Positions 1-10,192 of a stretch of DNA of 63,487 bases are shown in pieces (the first letter of the stretch is position 1; every line of letters begins with the position of its first letter). Origin of the DNA: Anaerolineaceae bacterium (GTDB lineage Bacteria; Chloroflexota; Anaerolineae; Anaerolineales; Anaerolineaceae); the NCBI GenBank assembly GCA_018056725.1, contig JAGPFF010000007.1, positions 1-63,487 of the forward strand, written 5' to 3'. The translations under genes and the position numbers were made by a program. The notes below the pieces were generated by a model, which was given only the letters and a program-made list of their open reading frames with translations, searched no databases and was not told the DNA's origin.

Positions 1-100
1 CCAGGAGGCGACCGATTATGGTGCTTTTGCCATGATCCACGTGACCCACCACGACCACGTGCATTTGCTCTTTTGAAAGATCCAGATTTTTGTCAACCAT
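1..100 (-). CDS. cysN: Sulfate adenylyltransferase large subunit (CysN-like GTPase), N-terminal fragment
   Basis: Only the first 33 codons lie in the window; the gene runs off the left edge. The translation begins [18 protein letters not shown] and continues into GHVDHGKST, the P-loop of translation-factor-type GTPases. CysN is the regulatory GTPase subunit of ATP sulfurylase and drives APS formation by CysD. The ATG at 98-100 overlaps the cysD stop codon (TAATG), which indicates translational coupling and supports CysN over EF-Tu or SelB. It could also be a CysN-CysC fusion, but a separate cysC exists upstream. Confidence 0.85.
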   Translation of the reverse strand, partial: MVDKNLDLSKEQMHVVVVGHVDHGKSTIIGRLL

Positions 101-981
101 TACATGTATCCTTCCCGGCGCAAAGTTTCAAGCCCGCCGCCATCATCCTTATCCTGAGCCCTTCCTGAACGCTCGGCGATATTGGCGAATTTTCCAACGC
201 TTAATTCATCGATAATCTCCTGCACGGTGCGGGCATTTGATTCCACCGGGAAGGTGCAGGGATAGCACCCTAGGGAACGGTACCGTTTCCCATCCCCCTG
301 GTTGTAATATAAAGAGACGGTAGGAATATTTTCCGCCAGGATGTATTCCCAGATGTTTAGTTCCGTCCAGTCCAGCAGGGGGTGAATGCGTACGTTGGTG
401 CCGGGAGCGAAGTCAGTCTTGTACTGATTCCAGAATTCGGGTGGCTGGTCGGCGATATCCCACTCGTTTTGCTTGTCTCGAGGTGAAAAATAGCGTTCCT
501 TAGAACGTGATCCCTCTTCATCCGCCCTTGCGCCAACGATGACCCCGGTGAAAGGCTCCGGGTTGAGCTCTTCTTCGTAACGGTCGGTATCATGGTTGAA
601 GATCCATCTTTTTCCTTCGCCGCTTAGCGTTTGCCGCAAGGCTTCCGTTTTTAATAGCCCGCAGCAGGTCAGGCGGTCTACTTTACCATCCGGAAAGGTG
701 GTTTTGGCATCCAGCGCGGCACGGTTTTCGCCGACAATCATCGTCAGTTTCATTTCTTTGACCAGCCGGTCGCGGTAAGTGATCATTTCAGGGATTTTAA
801 AATGAGTATCAATATGGATTAATGGAAAGGGAACATGACCAAAAAAAGCTTTGCGGGCTAACCAGAGCAATACCGTACTATCTTTGCCCATTGACCACAA
901 CATGCCCAGGTTCTTAAAATTCGCATAGGCTTCACGAAGAATGTATACGCTACGATTCTCAAGTTCTTTTAAGTGTTCCAT
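100..981 (-). CDS. cysD: Sulfate adenylyltransferase subunit 2 (CysD)
   Basis: A 293-residue ATP sulfurylase small subunit of the PAPS reductase/PP-loop family, near the usual family length (about 300). The PP-loop is visible as SMGKDS at residues 30-35. Later conserved stretches include [18 protein letters not shown] and the C-terminal RSLGCYPCT. With CysN it makes APS from ATP and sulfate in the cytoplasm. The start lies two bases after the cysC stop, and its own stop overlaps the cysN start, so cysC-cysD-cysN form one tight operon. Nothing looks broken. Confidence 0.96.
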   Translation of the reverse strand: MEHLKELENRSVYILREAYANFKNLGMLWSMGKDSTVLLWLARKAFFGHVPFPLIHIDTHFKIPEMITYRDRLVKEMKLTMIVGENRAALDAKTTFPDGKVDRLTCCGLLKTEALRQTLSGEGKRWIFNHDTDRYEEELNPEPFTGVIVGARADEEGSRSKERYFSPRDKQNEWDIADQPPEFWNQYKTDFAPGTNVRIHPLLDWTELNIWEYILAENIPTVSLYYNQGDGKRYRSLGCYPCTFPVESNARTVQEIIDELSVGKFANIAERSGRAQDKDDGGGLETLRREGYM

Positions 982-983
982 GA

Positions 984-1604
984 TTAATGATTTTCCTCAT
1001 TAACTTTTGTCAGAATCCGGTGGCTCACCATGCGCTCCAGAATTTTCTCTACACAAGCCTCCACGCTCATTTCATCTGTGTTGAACTCAATTTCAGGTTC
1101 CTGAGGAGGCTCATAAGGTGAGGTGATTCCGGTAAATGCGCTAATTTCACCAGCGAGGGCTTTTTGGTACAGTTTTTTGGGGTCCCTTTTCATGCAAGTT
1201 TCCAGAGAACAGGAAACAAAAACTTCCCAAAATGCACCCGGCTCAAACAGTGAGCGCACCATCGCCCGGTCAGATTGGAAGGGGCTGATGAATGCCGTGA
1301 TTACAATCAACCCGGCATTATACATTAATCTGGCAACTTCACCCACACGGCGGATGTTTTCCTTGCGATCCTCATCCGAAAAACCAAGCCCTGCGTTGAG
1401 CCCACTGCGGACGTTATCACCATCCAGCAGGTAGGTATGAGCATGCCATGTGTTTACCAGTTGAAATTCAAGCGCATTGGCAATGGTGCTCTTGCCGCTG
1501 CCTGAAAGACCCGTCAACCAGATGACAAGCGGTCGGTGACCTTTAATCCTGCTGCGATCCTGCAGGCTGACGACATGCTGGTGAGGATGAATTTCCAGGT
1601 TCAT
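984..1604 (-). CDS. cysC: Adenylylsulfate kinase (APS kinase)
   Basis: A 206-residue APS kinase that phosphorylates APS to PAPS. The Walker A motif GLSGSGKST is at residues 32-40 and is followed by the family signature [12 protein letters not shown], then [13 protein letters not shown]. Length matches free-standing CysC proteins. It sits between the TSUP transporter gene (27-bp gap) and cysD (2-bp gap) on the minus strand. PAPS made here could feed assimilation or sulfation of surface glycans. No sulfotransferase or PAPS reductase is present in this window, so that choice is open. Confidence 0.96.
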   Translation of the reverse strand: MNLEIHPHQHVVSLQDRSRIKGHRPLVIWLTGLSGSGKSTIANALEFQLVNTWHAHTYLLDGDNVRSGLNAGLGFSDEDRKENIRRVGEVARLMYNAGLIVITAFISPFQSDRAMVRSLFEPGAFWEVFVSCSLETCMKRDPKKLYQKALAGEISAFTGITSPYEPPQEPEIEFNTDEMSVEACVEKILERMVSHRILTKVNEENH

Positions 1605-1631
1605 AATTTTTCTTCCCTATCATAATCCCAA

Positions 1632-2381
1632 TCAGAGCCAAATTTGCGCCAAAGTTCTTACCTGAAGGATGATGATGAGCGCTCCGACGATAATCATAAT
1701 GGCTTTTTGTGGCAGTTTCTTGGTGACCACGGCGCCGAGGGGGGCAGCGATGATCCCTCCCAGTAATAAACCCAGAATAACCTTCCAATTAGTAAGCCCG
1801 ATGGTGACGATAAAAACCACGGATTCGGTAAGGGTGACGAAGAATTCTGAGAAATTTACCGAACCGATGGTTTTCCGTGGTGAATGCCCCGTGGAGATGA
1901 GCGTAGAGGTCACTACAGGTCCCCAACCGCCACCTCCGATGGCATCGAGTGTTCCACCGGTAAGACCGAGACCTACAAGGAGACTGGTCTTTGGTTCCCG
2001 GTTATGTTCCGGGGTGGGTTTGAATGCTTTATACAAAATGCGCAGCCCCATCAGCAACAGATAGATGGAAATATAGGGCTTGATACTATTTCCATCAATC
2101 GAGGTGAGCACGTAGGCTCCAACCCCGCCGCCAATGACCCCGGGGATTAACAATCGGAGGATCATTCTCCGATCTGTATTGCCAAATCTCCAGTGGGAAA
2201 AACCTGAAACCAGAGTGGTGACCACCTCAGATGCGTGGACACTTGCGCTGGCGATTGCGGGGGATAATCCGATTGCCAGAAGGAAACTGTTGGCGGATAC
2301 GCCATAAGCCATTCCCAGACTGCCGTCGATGATTTGAGCAATGAATCCGACGAAAACCAACAGGAAGAAACTAACATCCAT
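1632..2381 (-). CDS. TSUP (TauE/SafE) family sulfite/sulfate transporter
   Basis: A 249-residue integral membrane protein of the TSUP family. It shows the typical N-terminal segment with GFIAQIIDGSLGMAYG and the internal repeat VGLGLTGGTLDAIGGGGWGP, and about eight hydrophobic segments. TSUP proteins move sulfite, sulfate, sulfoacetate or other organosulfur anions. As first gene of an operon with cysC, cysD and cysN it is probably the sulfate importer for APS/PAPS synthesis, but direction and substrate are inferred from context. No clear Shine-Dalgarno precedes the ATG; a -10-like TATAAT lies about 46 bases upstream of the start. Confidence 0.9.
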   Translation of the reverse strand: MDVSFFLLVFVGFIAQIIDGSLGMAYGVSANSFLLAIGLSPAIASASVHASEVVTTLVSGFSHWRFGNTDRRMILRLLIPGVIGGGVGAYVLTSIDGNSIKPYISIYLLLMGLRILYKAFKPTPEHNREPKTSLLVGLGLTGGTLDAIGGGGWGPVVTSTLISTGHSPRKTIGSVNFSEFFVTLTESVVFIVTIGLTNWKVILGLLLGGIIAAPLGAVVTKKLPQKAIMIIVGALIIILQVRTLAQIWL

Positions 2382-2426
2382 GAAGGCTAACCATTTTGCG
2401 AAGAAGTGTCCGGTGCATACCCGCCA

Positions 2427-2432
2427 ATTATA
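2427..2432 (-). promoter_or_regulatory. Candidate -10 element for the TSUP-cysCDN operon
   Basis: Read on the minus strand this is a perfect TATAAT, placed to start a transcript about 40 bases upstream of the TSUP start codon. No good -35 hexamer is seen 16-18 bases further upstream, so it is a weak call. The rest of the 240-bp divergent region to 2621 must also hold the promoter of the alpha-2-macroglobulin gene, for which I see no convincing hexamers. Confidence 0.35.
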
Positions 2433-2621
2433 TCTTTAAAAAGAAGTAATTTCCCGCGCTACAATCTAAGGTGCATGAGGCAAAATCTATCATGTTCATT
2501 TACAAGATCATTAAAATGTAATGGAACGATGAACAACCTGGCATCAGTTCTAAATTGTGGCTCACTTTCACAGCGGAACTGGAATGAATCAGCCAGCGTC
2601 ATGTAAGGGGAGGGTCTTGCC

Positions 2622-5600
2622 ATGGAAAAGTTTTCCGATTTTAAGTTGTGTTGTTTGAAGGTCAGATCTATCCGCCTTCTAGGACTGATGGGTTTGTTCA
2701 CCTTTTTTCTCCTGACGGGCTGCGCTCACTCACCGGAGCAGACATCCGTGCCGAATCCTCTTACCAATCCAATTAAGGCGGATGAGTCGATTTTTGTTGG
2801 GGGAGGGCAAATTATGGGTAACAAACAATTGCAGGTGCAATTGAGTGAGGGGCAGGCTCAACAAGGAACTTCGGAACCGGTTCCGCAAGTTACGGGTGAA
2901 CCGCTCATGCCAGAGGAAGCCAGGGCTATCTTTGATCGCCTTCCCGGGCTTCCGTTGACACCTTCTGAACAGAAAGAATTCCAATATCCAGTAGAACTAC
3001 TCCCTCCTCCGCGACCAGGAACGGTCATTCCTCAAACCTTCCCGCCAGAAGCCACGCAAACCCCGGTAGTTCCTTCCACGACAGAGCCGCTGACAGTTCT
3101 TCGTTATGCCCCCGAGGGGGAAATCCCGATTGCACCCTTCATCTCGATCACATTTAATCAGCCGATGGTTCCACTGGGCACTTTAGCTGACCTTGCAACC
3201 CTCGAGGTGCCGGTCAAGCTGCAACCCACTCTGCCCGGAACATGGCGTTGGTTGGGAACCAAAACTCTCACTTTTGAATATGATTCTGAACAGATAGACC
3301 GCCTACCGAAAGCTACCGAATACCGCGTAACAATCCCCTCAGGAGTGAAATCCCTTTCGGGTGCGGAACTGTTGCAGGAAGTCAGTTGGACATTTAGCAC
3401 ACCTGCGCCTAAGGTGATCGAGATTTACCCCGAAAACATACCTCAAACAACCGATCCGCTGGTTTTCCTCCATTTTGATCAGCGCATTGATCCACAGGCT
3501 GTGTTGGAGACGATTACTATGTTTGCCGGTTCACAACCCGTCAAGTTGCGCCTGGCAACGGTGGACGAAATTGAAGAAAATGAAGAAGTGAAGCAGGGGG
3601 TGGACAAGGCGATGGAGGGACGCTGGCTGGTTTTCAAAGCCCTTGAACCTTTGCTGCCAGACACTACCGTGAGCGTTACCGTTGGTCCGGGCACACCCTC
3701 CGCAGAGGGTCCACTGATTACCACGACGGCACAATCGTTTTCCTTCTATACCTATGCACCGCTGCGTGTAGTGGAATATGGCTGTTCTGGCTATGAGGAC
3801 GATTGTGTTCCGCTGGCTCCTTTTACCATTCAGTTCAATAATTCTCTGGATTCAGAAATTTTTTCAGAGGATTGGATTTCCGCCGACCCTCCGATTCCAG
3901 GGATGGTGGTGAATGCCGTTTATAGTTCGATCACTATCATGGGGGAGACACGAGGTCAAACAACCTATAAGGTAACCCTTTCATCCAGTCTGAGAGACAT
4001 TTTTGGTCAGACCCTTGGAAAAGATCAAATATTAACTTTCAAAGTGGGCAAAGCTGAACCACTGCTCATGCGTCCGAATAAATACTTTGTCACACTTGAT
4101 CCACAGGCAGATCCTCCTTCTTTTTCATTTTACGCTCGCAATTACCAAAAGGTGCGCATTCAAATTTATGCTGTTTCGCCTGCGGATTGGAACGATTACC
4201 TCACTTACTACCAGGAATGGGTGCAGTCAGACACCCTTTTGGAAATCCCTGGTAAACAGGTGCTGGACGAACTCAGGGAGTTGAAAATACCTGAGGATAC
4301 ATTGACCGAAGTGCAGATCGATCTTGCGCCTTATCTGAAGGGAGGTTACGGTCAATTCATCATTAAAGTGGAACCTCCTCCAGGTTTCTTTGCAACGGAG
4401 GACGAAAAATGGCAGCGATTCAATCAGACCATCCATGCATGGGTACAGGTGACTGATATCGGCTTGGACGCTTATGTGGATCACTCAGACATGGTGGTGT
4501 GGGTAAACCAACTACGAGATGGTCGTCCTTTGGCAGGCATATCCATTTCATCCAGTAAGGGAAACACAGGCGCGGTTACCAATGCGGAAGGGATCGCCCG
4601 TTTCCCTATTCCTGACGGTGCCAGGTACCTGGTTGCCCGACAGGGCGAGGATGTCGCCCTATTGCCGAACTCACCTTACCCGTGGGGAGATTCGAGATGG
4701 ACCAGAAATACCCCCTCGGATTTCCTGCGCTGGTATGTATTCGACGATCGCGGGATATACCGCCCCGGAGAGGAAGTCCATGTCAAAGGGTGGGTCCGTT
4801 TGCTGGGGGGTGATCAGCAGGGAGACGTTGGACTGCCGGGGGTGAACCTGGGGGAGGTGAATTATCGGGTTACCGATTCTCAGGGCAACGAGCTCCTTAA
4901 CGGAAGTACGGTCGCCAACACACTGGGCGGGTTTGATTTCGCTTTCTCCCTGCCAGAAGTTGTAAATTTAGGGGAGGCTTCTATCGATTTGTATGTCAAG
5001 GGTGGATTCTTAACCGAAGAGGGTAACTCTTATTCGCATTCTTTCCAAATTGAGGAGTTTCGCACGCCTGAATTTGAAGTAAATGCGCGCAATGTTACCA
5101 CTGGACCCTACTTCGCAGGCGGCGAAGCCTTGCTGGCTGTGCAGGCAAAATACTATGCCGGCGGCGGGCTCCAAAATGCCCCGGTAACCTGGCAAGTGCA
5201 GACATCACCCGGAAAGTACATTCCACCCAACTGGTCGGATTTTGTTTTTGGGGACTGGCACCCCTGGTGGATGATGTCCTATGATTATATTGATTCATGG
5301 CGGGAAGATGAATCCACCACCGAGACTTTCAGCGGTACCACGGATGTGAATGGAGAGCATTTCCTCAAGTTGGATTTCATTCAGCCGGACGAGGATGGAG
5401 AGTTTCCGGAGCCAAAGTCGATCGTTGCCCAGGCGACGGTCATGGATGTAAATCGGCAAGCCTGGGCAGGGAGCACCACTTTGTTGGTTCATCCCGCGGA
5501 GTTTTATATCGGTTTGCGCAGTGAAAAATTCTTTGTTGAGCGAGGGACCCCGCTAAAGGTGGATTTTATTGTAACGGATCTGGATGGGAACGCCATAGCG

Positions 5601-8600
5601 GGTCAGCTGGTGAATCTTACCGCGGCGCGGCTGGAATGGAAATATCAACAGGGCGAGTGGGTTGAAGTCGAAACCGATCCGCAAACCTGCCGGCAAACTT
5701 CAAACTTCGAACCAGGAACATGCCGCTTCGAAACGCCATTGGGTGGAAGCTACCGCATCACTGCCGAGGTACGGGATTCCTCAGGGCGAATCAACAAGAC
5801 ACGCATCCGGCGATGGGTGAGCGGCGGGCAACAGCCGCCTGCCCGAAACGTGGAGCAGGAAACGGTGACACTCATCCCTGACCGTGAAAATTACCAGCCA
5901 GGTGAAACCGCGCACATCCTGGTTAAGTCACCTTTCAGCCCCGCTGAAGGTTTGCTGACTGTTGGGCGCAGCGGCTTCCTCTATACTCAACGGTTCACGA
6001 TTGAAAATGGCACCACCACCCTGTCCATCCCGATCAAAGAGGAGTACATCCCCAACATCAGCATTCAGGTGGATTTGTCAGGCGCAGCGCCAAGAGTGGG
6101 TGAGGATGGCGAAGTAATCAAAAACGCTAGTCCTCGCCCGGCTTATGCCACAGCCAGCATGAACCTCAGCATACCCCCGGTCACCCGCTCTCTTACGGTA
6201 CAAGTAAATCCTGAAGAGACCTCCTTGCAACCCGGCGGTTCCACAATTCTTCAACTGCATCTGACAGATGCCAGTGGGAATCCCGTCCCGGATGCTGAAT
6301 TTGCTGTAATCGTGGTGGATGAAGCTATCCTCGCCTTGAGCAACTACCAACTCGCCAATCCACTGGATGTCTTTTATACGGTCAGAGATAGCGGCATTTC
6401 GAGCACCTATGCGAGAAGTAGCATTATCCTTGCCAACCCGCTGAATTTTCCTGCTGAGGAGAATCTGGCAGCGATGGGCGGTGGTTCAGGAATAGATTTC
6501 ATGAGGGCAACGCAAGCCGAAGCCCCGTTAGCGATGGATTCCATGAAGTCTGCTCTTACTCAAACTTCATCCATCACCATCCGCACCAATTTCAATCCGC
6601 TGGCGAATTTTTCTCCGTCAGTGCGCACCAATGGCAAAGGGAATGCCCGGCTGCAGGTCACCTTGCCAGATAACCTGACCCGTTACCGTATTATGGTGGT
6701 GGCAACGGATGAGAGCGGGCAAAGGTTTGGGCAAGGTGAAGCCAACCTTACCGCCCGGCTGCCATTGATGGTTCGTCCTTCCGCTCCACGCTTCTTGAAC
6801 TTTGGGGATCGCTTCGAATTGCCGGTTGTGGTGCAAAATCAAACGGAAACTTCCATGGATGTGGAGGTTGTGGCGCGTGCCACGAATTTGGAAATCCTCC
6901 AACCAGGCATGCGGATCACGGTTCCGGCAAATGACCGGGTGGAAGTGCGATTCGCTGCGAGCACGGTAATGACGGGACTGGCGCGCGTTCAGATCGCGGC
7001 GGTATCAGGCACGTATGCGGATGCCGCAGTGGTGGAGCTGCCGGTGAATACGCCCGCAACCACAGAAGCCTTCGCCACCTATGGTGTTATTGATGAAGGA
7101 GCAATTTCGCAACCTATCCTCCAACCCCACGGGGTTTTCCCGCAATTTGGCGGATTGGAAATCGAAACTTCTTCCACAGCACTGCAGGCACTGACAGATG
7201 CGGTGATTTATCTGGTGGATTACCCGTTCGAGGGATCCGAACAGATTGCTTCCCGAATCCTGGCGATCGCATCTTTAAAAGATGTGTTGAGTGCGTTCCA
7301 GGCAGAAGAGCTGCCATCACCAGCAGTGCTTACGGATCAGGTAAAGAGCGATTTGGATCAACTGCAAAAATTGCAGAATGAGGATGGCGGTTTTCCCTAC
7401 TGGCGCCGAGGTTTTGAGTCGATACCATTCAATACAATTCACACTGCGCACGCGCTCATGCGCGCCCAGCAGAAAGGTTATGCTTTACCCGCAGGAATGG
7501 GAGAAGGCACGCTGACTTATTTGAGGGAGATCGAGACTCATTATCCATACTGGTATTCCGAGCAAACCCGCTGGACACTAAGCGCCTATGCCCTTTACGT
7601 GCGGGCGCAATGGAATGATGCGGATGCGGCGAAGGCGCTTCGCCTTCTCAATGAAGCCGGTCTCGAAAACCTGTCCATGGAGGCGATTGGCTGGCTCTGG
7701 CAAGTGATCGAGGATGAATCTACGTTGCAGGAGATTCGTCAGTACGTCAATAATCACGTCGTCGAAACCGCCGGAGCTGCCAATTTCACCACCCAATACA
7801 CCGATCAGACCTATCTGTTGCTCAGCTCCAACCGTCGCACCGATGCCATCCTTTTGGACGCGCTAATCAAGGACAACCCTCAGAGCGATCTCATCCCCAA
7901 ACTGGTCAAGGGTTTGCTCGCCCACCGTACTCAGGGTCGCTGGGAATCGACACAGGAAAATGTTTTTGTGTTGATTGCCCTTGACCGCTATTTCAATGTG
8001 TACGAGGATGCGGAACCAGATTTTGTGGCACGGATCTGGTTGGGGGATAACTATGCCGGAAGCAGCGAATTCAGAGGGTATACCACCGACATCTACCAGC
8101 TGAAGATTCCAATGACAGCTGTGCTGGATGAGACTACCGGGCAAAAAGAAAGCAGCGCGGTAATCCTCAGCAAGGAAGGGGCAGGAAGACTTTATTACCG
8201 CCTGGGTCTCAAATATGCCCCTGCCGATTTGGATCTTGACCCGGTGGAAATGGGGTTTGTTGTGGAGAGGCGTTACGAAGCGCTGGATGACCCTGCCGAT
8301 GTCAGCCAGGACGCGGACGGCACATGGCACATTCGCGCAGGCGCCCGGGTGAAAGTGCACCTCACCATGGTGGCAGATAACCGCCGCTATCATGTCGCGC
8401 TGGTTGACCCGCTGCCGGCGGGGTTGGAGATCATCAACCCTGCTTTGTCGGTTTCACAGAATGTTCCCAATGAAGATCCGCAAACATTCTCCTATGGATG
8501 GTGGTGGTGGCGAACCTGGTATGACCACCAAAATTTGCGCGAGGATCGGGCGGAAGCCTTTACTACTTTATTGTGGGACGGAGTGTACGACTATACCTAT

Positions 8601-8714
8601 TATGCCCGGGCGACTACGCCTGGTACGTTCATCGTTCCTCCGGCGAAAGCTGAGGAGATGTATTCCCCTGAAGTTTTTGGTCGAACCGGCTCAGATGTGG
8701 TCATCATCAAGTAA
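2622..8714 (+). CDS. Alpha-2-macroglobulin-like lipoprotein lacking the thioester cysteine
   Basis: A 2030-residue secreted lipoprotein. The N-terminus has a hydrophobic segment and lipobox L-T-G-C with lipidated Cys34, so it should be membrane-anchored outside the cell. Ig-like macroglobulin domains follow, including the MG segment YRPGEEVHVKGWVR, the bait-region-associated VVDEAILALSNYQ, and the A2M domain ending in VRPSAPRFLNFGD. The alpha-helical thioester domain then begins near 1534 with YPFEGSEQ. Thioester-bearing homologues have YPxxCxEQ; here Gly1538 sits at the Cys position, so covalent protease trapping through a thioester is not expected. Related YfaS/YfhM-type proteins guard periplasm or surface against foreign proteases. 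A GGGGAGGG ribosome site lies upstream of the ATG. It is a single-gene unit. Confidence 0.92.
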   Translation: MEKFSDFKLCCLKVRSIRLLGLMGLFTFFLLTGCAHSPEQTSVPNPLTNPIKADESIFVGGGQIMGNKQLQVQLSEGQAQQGTSEPVPQVTGEPLMPEEARAIFDRLPGLPLTPSEQKEFQYPVELLPPPRPGTVIPQTFPPEATQTPVVPSTTEPLTVLRYAPEGEIPIAPFISITFNQPMVPLGTLADLATLEVPVKLQPTLPGTWRWLGTKTLTFEYDSEQIDRLPKATEYRVTIPSGVKSLSGAELLQEVSWTFSTPAPKVIEIYPENIPQTTDPLVFLHFDQRIDPQAVLETITMFAGSQPVKLRLATVDEIEENEEVKQGVDKAMEGRWLVFKALEPLLPDTTVSVTVGPGTPSAEGPLITTTAQSFSFYTYAPLRVVEYGCSGYEDDCVPLAPFTIQFNNSLDSEIFSEDWISADPPIPGMVVNAVYSSITIMGETRGQTTYKVTLSSSLRDIFGQTLGKDQILTFKVGKAEPLLMRPNKYFVTLDPQADPPSFSFYARNYQKVRIQIYAVSPADWNDYLTYYQEWVQSDTLLEIPGKQVLDELRELKIPEDTLTEVQIDLAPYLKGGYGQFIIKVEPPPGFFATEDEKWQRFNQTIHAWVQVTDIGLDAYVDHSDMVVWVNQLRDGRPLAGISISSSKGNTGAVTNAEGIARFPIPDGARYLVARQGEDVALLPNSPYPWGDSRWTRNTPSDFLRWYVFDDRGIYRPGEEVHVKGWVRLLGGDQQGDVGLPGVNLGEVNYRVTDSQGNELLNGSTVANTLGGFDFAFSLPEVVNLGEASIDLYVKGGFLTEEGNSYSHSFQIEEFRTPEFEVNARNVTTGPYFAGGEALLAVQAKYYAGGGLQNAPVTWQVQTSPGKYIPPNWSDFVFGDWHPWWMMSYDYIDSWREDESTTETFSGTTDVNGEHFLKLDFIQPDEDGEFPEPKSIVAQATVMDVNRQAWAGSTTLLVHPAEFYIGLRSEKFFVERGTPLKVDFIVTDLDGNAIAGQLVNLTAARLEWKYQQGEWVEVETDPQTCRQTSNFEPGTCRFETPLGGSYRITAEVRDSSGRINKTRIRRWVSGGQQPPARNVEQETVTLIPDRENYQPGETAHILVKSPFSPAEGLLTVGRSGFLYTQRFTIENGTTTLSIPIKEEYIPNISIQVDLSGAAPRVGEDGEVIKNASPRPAYATASMNLSIPPVTRSLTVQVNPEETSLQPGGSTILQLHLTDASGNPVPDAEFAVIVVDEAILALSNYQLANPLDVFYTVRDSGISSTYARSSIILANPLNFPAEENLAAMGGGSGIDFMRATQAEAPLAMDSMKSALTQTSSITIRTNFNPLANFSPSVRTNGKGNARLQVTLPDNLTRYRIMVVATDESGQRFGQGEANLTARLPLMVRPSAPRFLNFGDRFELPVVVQNQTETSMDVEVVARATNLEILQPGMRITVPANDRVEVRFAASTVMTGLARVQIAAVSGTYADAAVVELPVNTPATTEAFATYGVIDEGAISQPILQPHGVFPQFGGLEIETSSTALQALTDAVIYLVDYPFEGSEQIASRILAIASLKDVLSAFQAEELPSPAVLTDQVKSDLDQLQKLQNEDGGFPYWRRGFESIPFNTIHTAHALMRAQQKGYALPAGMGEGTLTYLREIETHYPYWYSEQTRWTLSAYALYVRAQWNDADAAKALRLLNEAGLENLSMEAIGWLWQVIEDESTLQEIRQYVNNHVVETAGAANFTTQYTDQTYLLLSSNRRTDAILLDALIKDNPQSDLIPKLVKGLLAHRTQGRWESTQENVFVLIALDRYFNVYEDAEPDFVARIWLGDNYAGSSEFRGYTTDIYQLKIPMTAVLDETTGQKESSAVILSKEGAGRLYYRLGLKYAPADLDLDPVEMGFVVERRYEALDDPADVSQDADGTWHIRAGARVKVHLTMVADNRRYHVALVDPLPAGLEIINPALSVSQNVPNEDPQTFSYGWWWWRTWYDHQNLREDRAEAFTTLLWDGVYDYTYYARATTPGTFIVPPAKAEEMYSPEVFGRTGSDVVIIK

Positions 8715-8730
8715 ATGTGACTTGTGATCA

Positions 8731-8763
8731 AAACAAGCCAGGCGATCGCCTGGCTTGTTTTTT
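8731..8763. terminator. Bidirectional rho-independent terminator
   Basis: A perfect 30-bp palindrome (two 15-base arms, aaacaagccaggcga and its complement, 8731-8760) flanked by A and T runs. It lies between the convergent alpha-2-macroglobulin and glutamine synthetase genes. Either transcript gives a GC-rich hairpin followed by a U-run, so it should stop both. Confidence 0.9.
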
Positions 8764-8773
8764 AGGTGGGGGA

Positions 8774-10192
8774 TTATAAATCGTAATACAACTCGACTTC
8801 GTAAGGGTGTGGACGAAGCTGTAGATCGTATTCTTCCTTCCGCTTGGTCTTAATCCACTCCACGAGCATTTCCTCGCTGAATACATCTCCTGCCAGTAAG
8901 AACTCATGGTCTGCCTGCAGAGCGTCCATCGCTTCTCCCAATGAAGTGGGCAGGCGTTTGATGGTCGCCCGTTCCTCCTCGGATAAGGAGAAAATATTGA
9001 CGTCAATCGGTCCAAAGCCTTCTGCCGTGGGGTCAATTTTCTTCTTGATGCCATCGATTCCAGCCATCAGCATTGCCGCCATGGCGATATAAGGGTTGCA
9101 GGTGGCATCCGGCGGACGGAATTCGAAGCGGACGGCATCCGGTTCAGTGGCGTATTTGGGCACCCGGATTGCCGCACTGCGGTTTCCGGAGGAGAAGAAG
9201 GCATTGACCGGCGCTTCATAGCCGGGTACCAGCCGCCGGTAGGAATTGGTGGAGGGATTGGTGAGGGCAAGTACTGCCGGGGCATGCGTCAATAGACCGC
9301 CGATATAGTACAGTGCGCTCTGGCTGAGCAGGTTGAGCGCGCTGCCATCATAAAAAACATTTGTCTCCTGCTGAAACAACTGCTGATGAAAGTGCATCCC
9401 TGAGCCAGCTTCGCCAAAAAGTGGTTTTGGTAGAAAAGTGACCGACTTGCCGGCTTGATGAGCCACCATCTTGGCGATGTATTTGATCAGCATGGCAGCA
9501 TCGGCGGACCGGATGGCTCCCATCATCGGGGTTTCAATCTCACATTGCCCCGGACCGCCAACCTCATGATGATGATACTTGACCGGAACGCCGCATTGCT
9601 GCAGCAAACGAACCATCTCGGTGCGCAGGGTAAAGGTCTGATCGCGCGGTGGGATCGCATGGTACCCGCCATGGATAGGGATGAAGTATCCCTGACCTGG
9701 CTGACCGCTATTCCAGTTGGCTTCACTCGAATCCAACCGGTAGGAGGCGGTTTGTATGTTATTCTCAATCATCACCCGGTCAAAAACATAGAACTCTAGC
9801 TCTGGTCCCCAGACACTGCGGTCAGCGATGCTACTCTGGCGTAGAAACTCTTCTGTGCGCTGCAGGATCACCCTTGGATCGCGGGCGAATAATTTTTTAC
9901 TATCCGCTTCAACAGCACTGCAAATAAAGCTCAGCGTGGGGGTGTTCCAGAAGGGATCGATGAAACCGGTGGTTAAGTCCGGGATTAATGCCATATCTCC
10001 TGACTTAACGCTCTTCAGCCCGACACTTGAGCCATCAAATCCGACCCCGGCAGTCATCGTCCGCGGTGAAAATGCCTCCGCTGAAAGGGTGACGTGATGC
10101 CAGCGTCCCCATAAATCAGAAAATTTAAGGTCGACCATTTCAATGTGCTGAGACTTGGTAAACTGAACGGCTTCTTCAATTGTTTGAAACAT
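8774..10192 (-). CDS. glnA: Glutamine synthetase type I (GSI-alpha-like)
   Basis: A 472-residue glutamine synthetase that makes glutamine from glutamate, ammonia and ATP as a cytoplasmic dodecamer. Signatures seen are KPLFGEAGSGMHFHQQLF (ATP/Mn site), PSTNSYRRLVPGYEAPV and NRSAAIRVP. I use the ATG at 10192 because AGGAGA precedes it at proper spacing; an upstream in-frame codon at 10252 would add 20 unlikely residues. At the position of the adenylylated Tyr of GSI-beta enzymes (NLYDLP) the sequence reads NIFSLS, so Phe replaces Tyr and adenylylation control is not expected. It is monocistronic, with a terminator at 8731-8763. Confidence 0.95.
   Translation of the reverse strand: MFQTIEEAVQFTKSQHIEMVDLKFSDLWGRWHHVTLSAEAFSPRTMTAGVGFDGSSVGLKSVKSGDMALIPDLTTGFIDPFWNTPTLSFICSAVEADSKKLFARDPRVILQRTEEFLRQSSIADRSVWGPELEFYVFDRVMIENNIQTASYRLDSSEANWNSGQPGQGYFIPIHGGYHAIPPRDQTFTLRTEMVRLLQQCGVPVKYHHHEVGGPGQCEIETPMMGAIRSADAAMLIKYIAKMVAHQAGKSVTFLPKPLFGEAGSGMHFHQQLFQQETNVFYDGSALNLLSQSALYYIGGLLTHAPAVLALTNPSTNSYRRLVPGYEAPVNAFFSSGNRSAAIRVPKYATEPDAVRFEFRPPDATCNPYIAMAAMLMAGIDGIKKKIDPTAEGFGPIDVNIFSLSEEERATIKRLPTSLGEAMDALQADHEFLLAGDVFSEEMLVEWIKTKRKEEYDLQLRPHPYEVELYYDL

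Noticed and set aside
8741..8750. ggcgatcgcc, resembling the cyanobacterial HIP1 octamer
   Set aside because: It is the centre of a perfect terminator palindrome, and a single occurrence is no evidence for HIP1.
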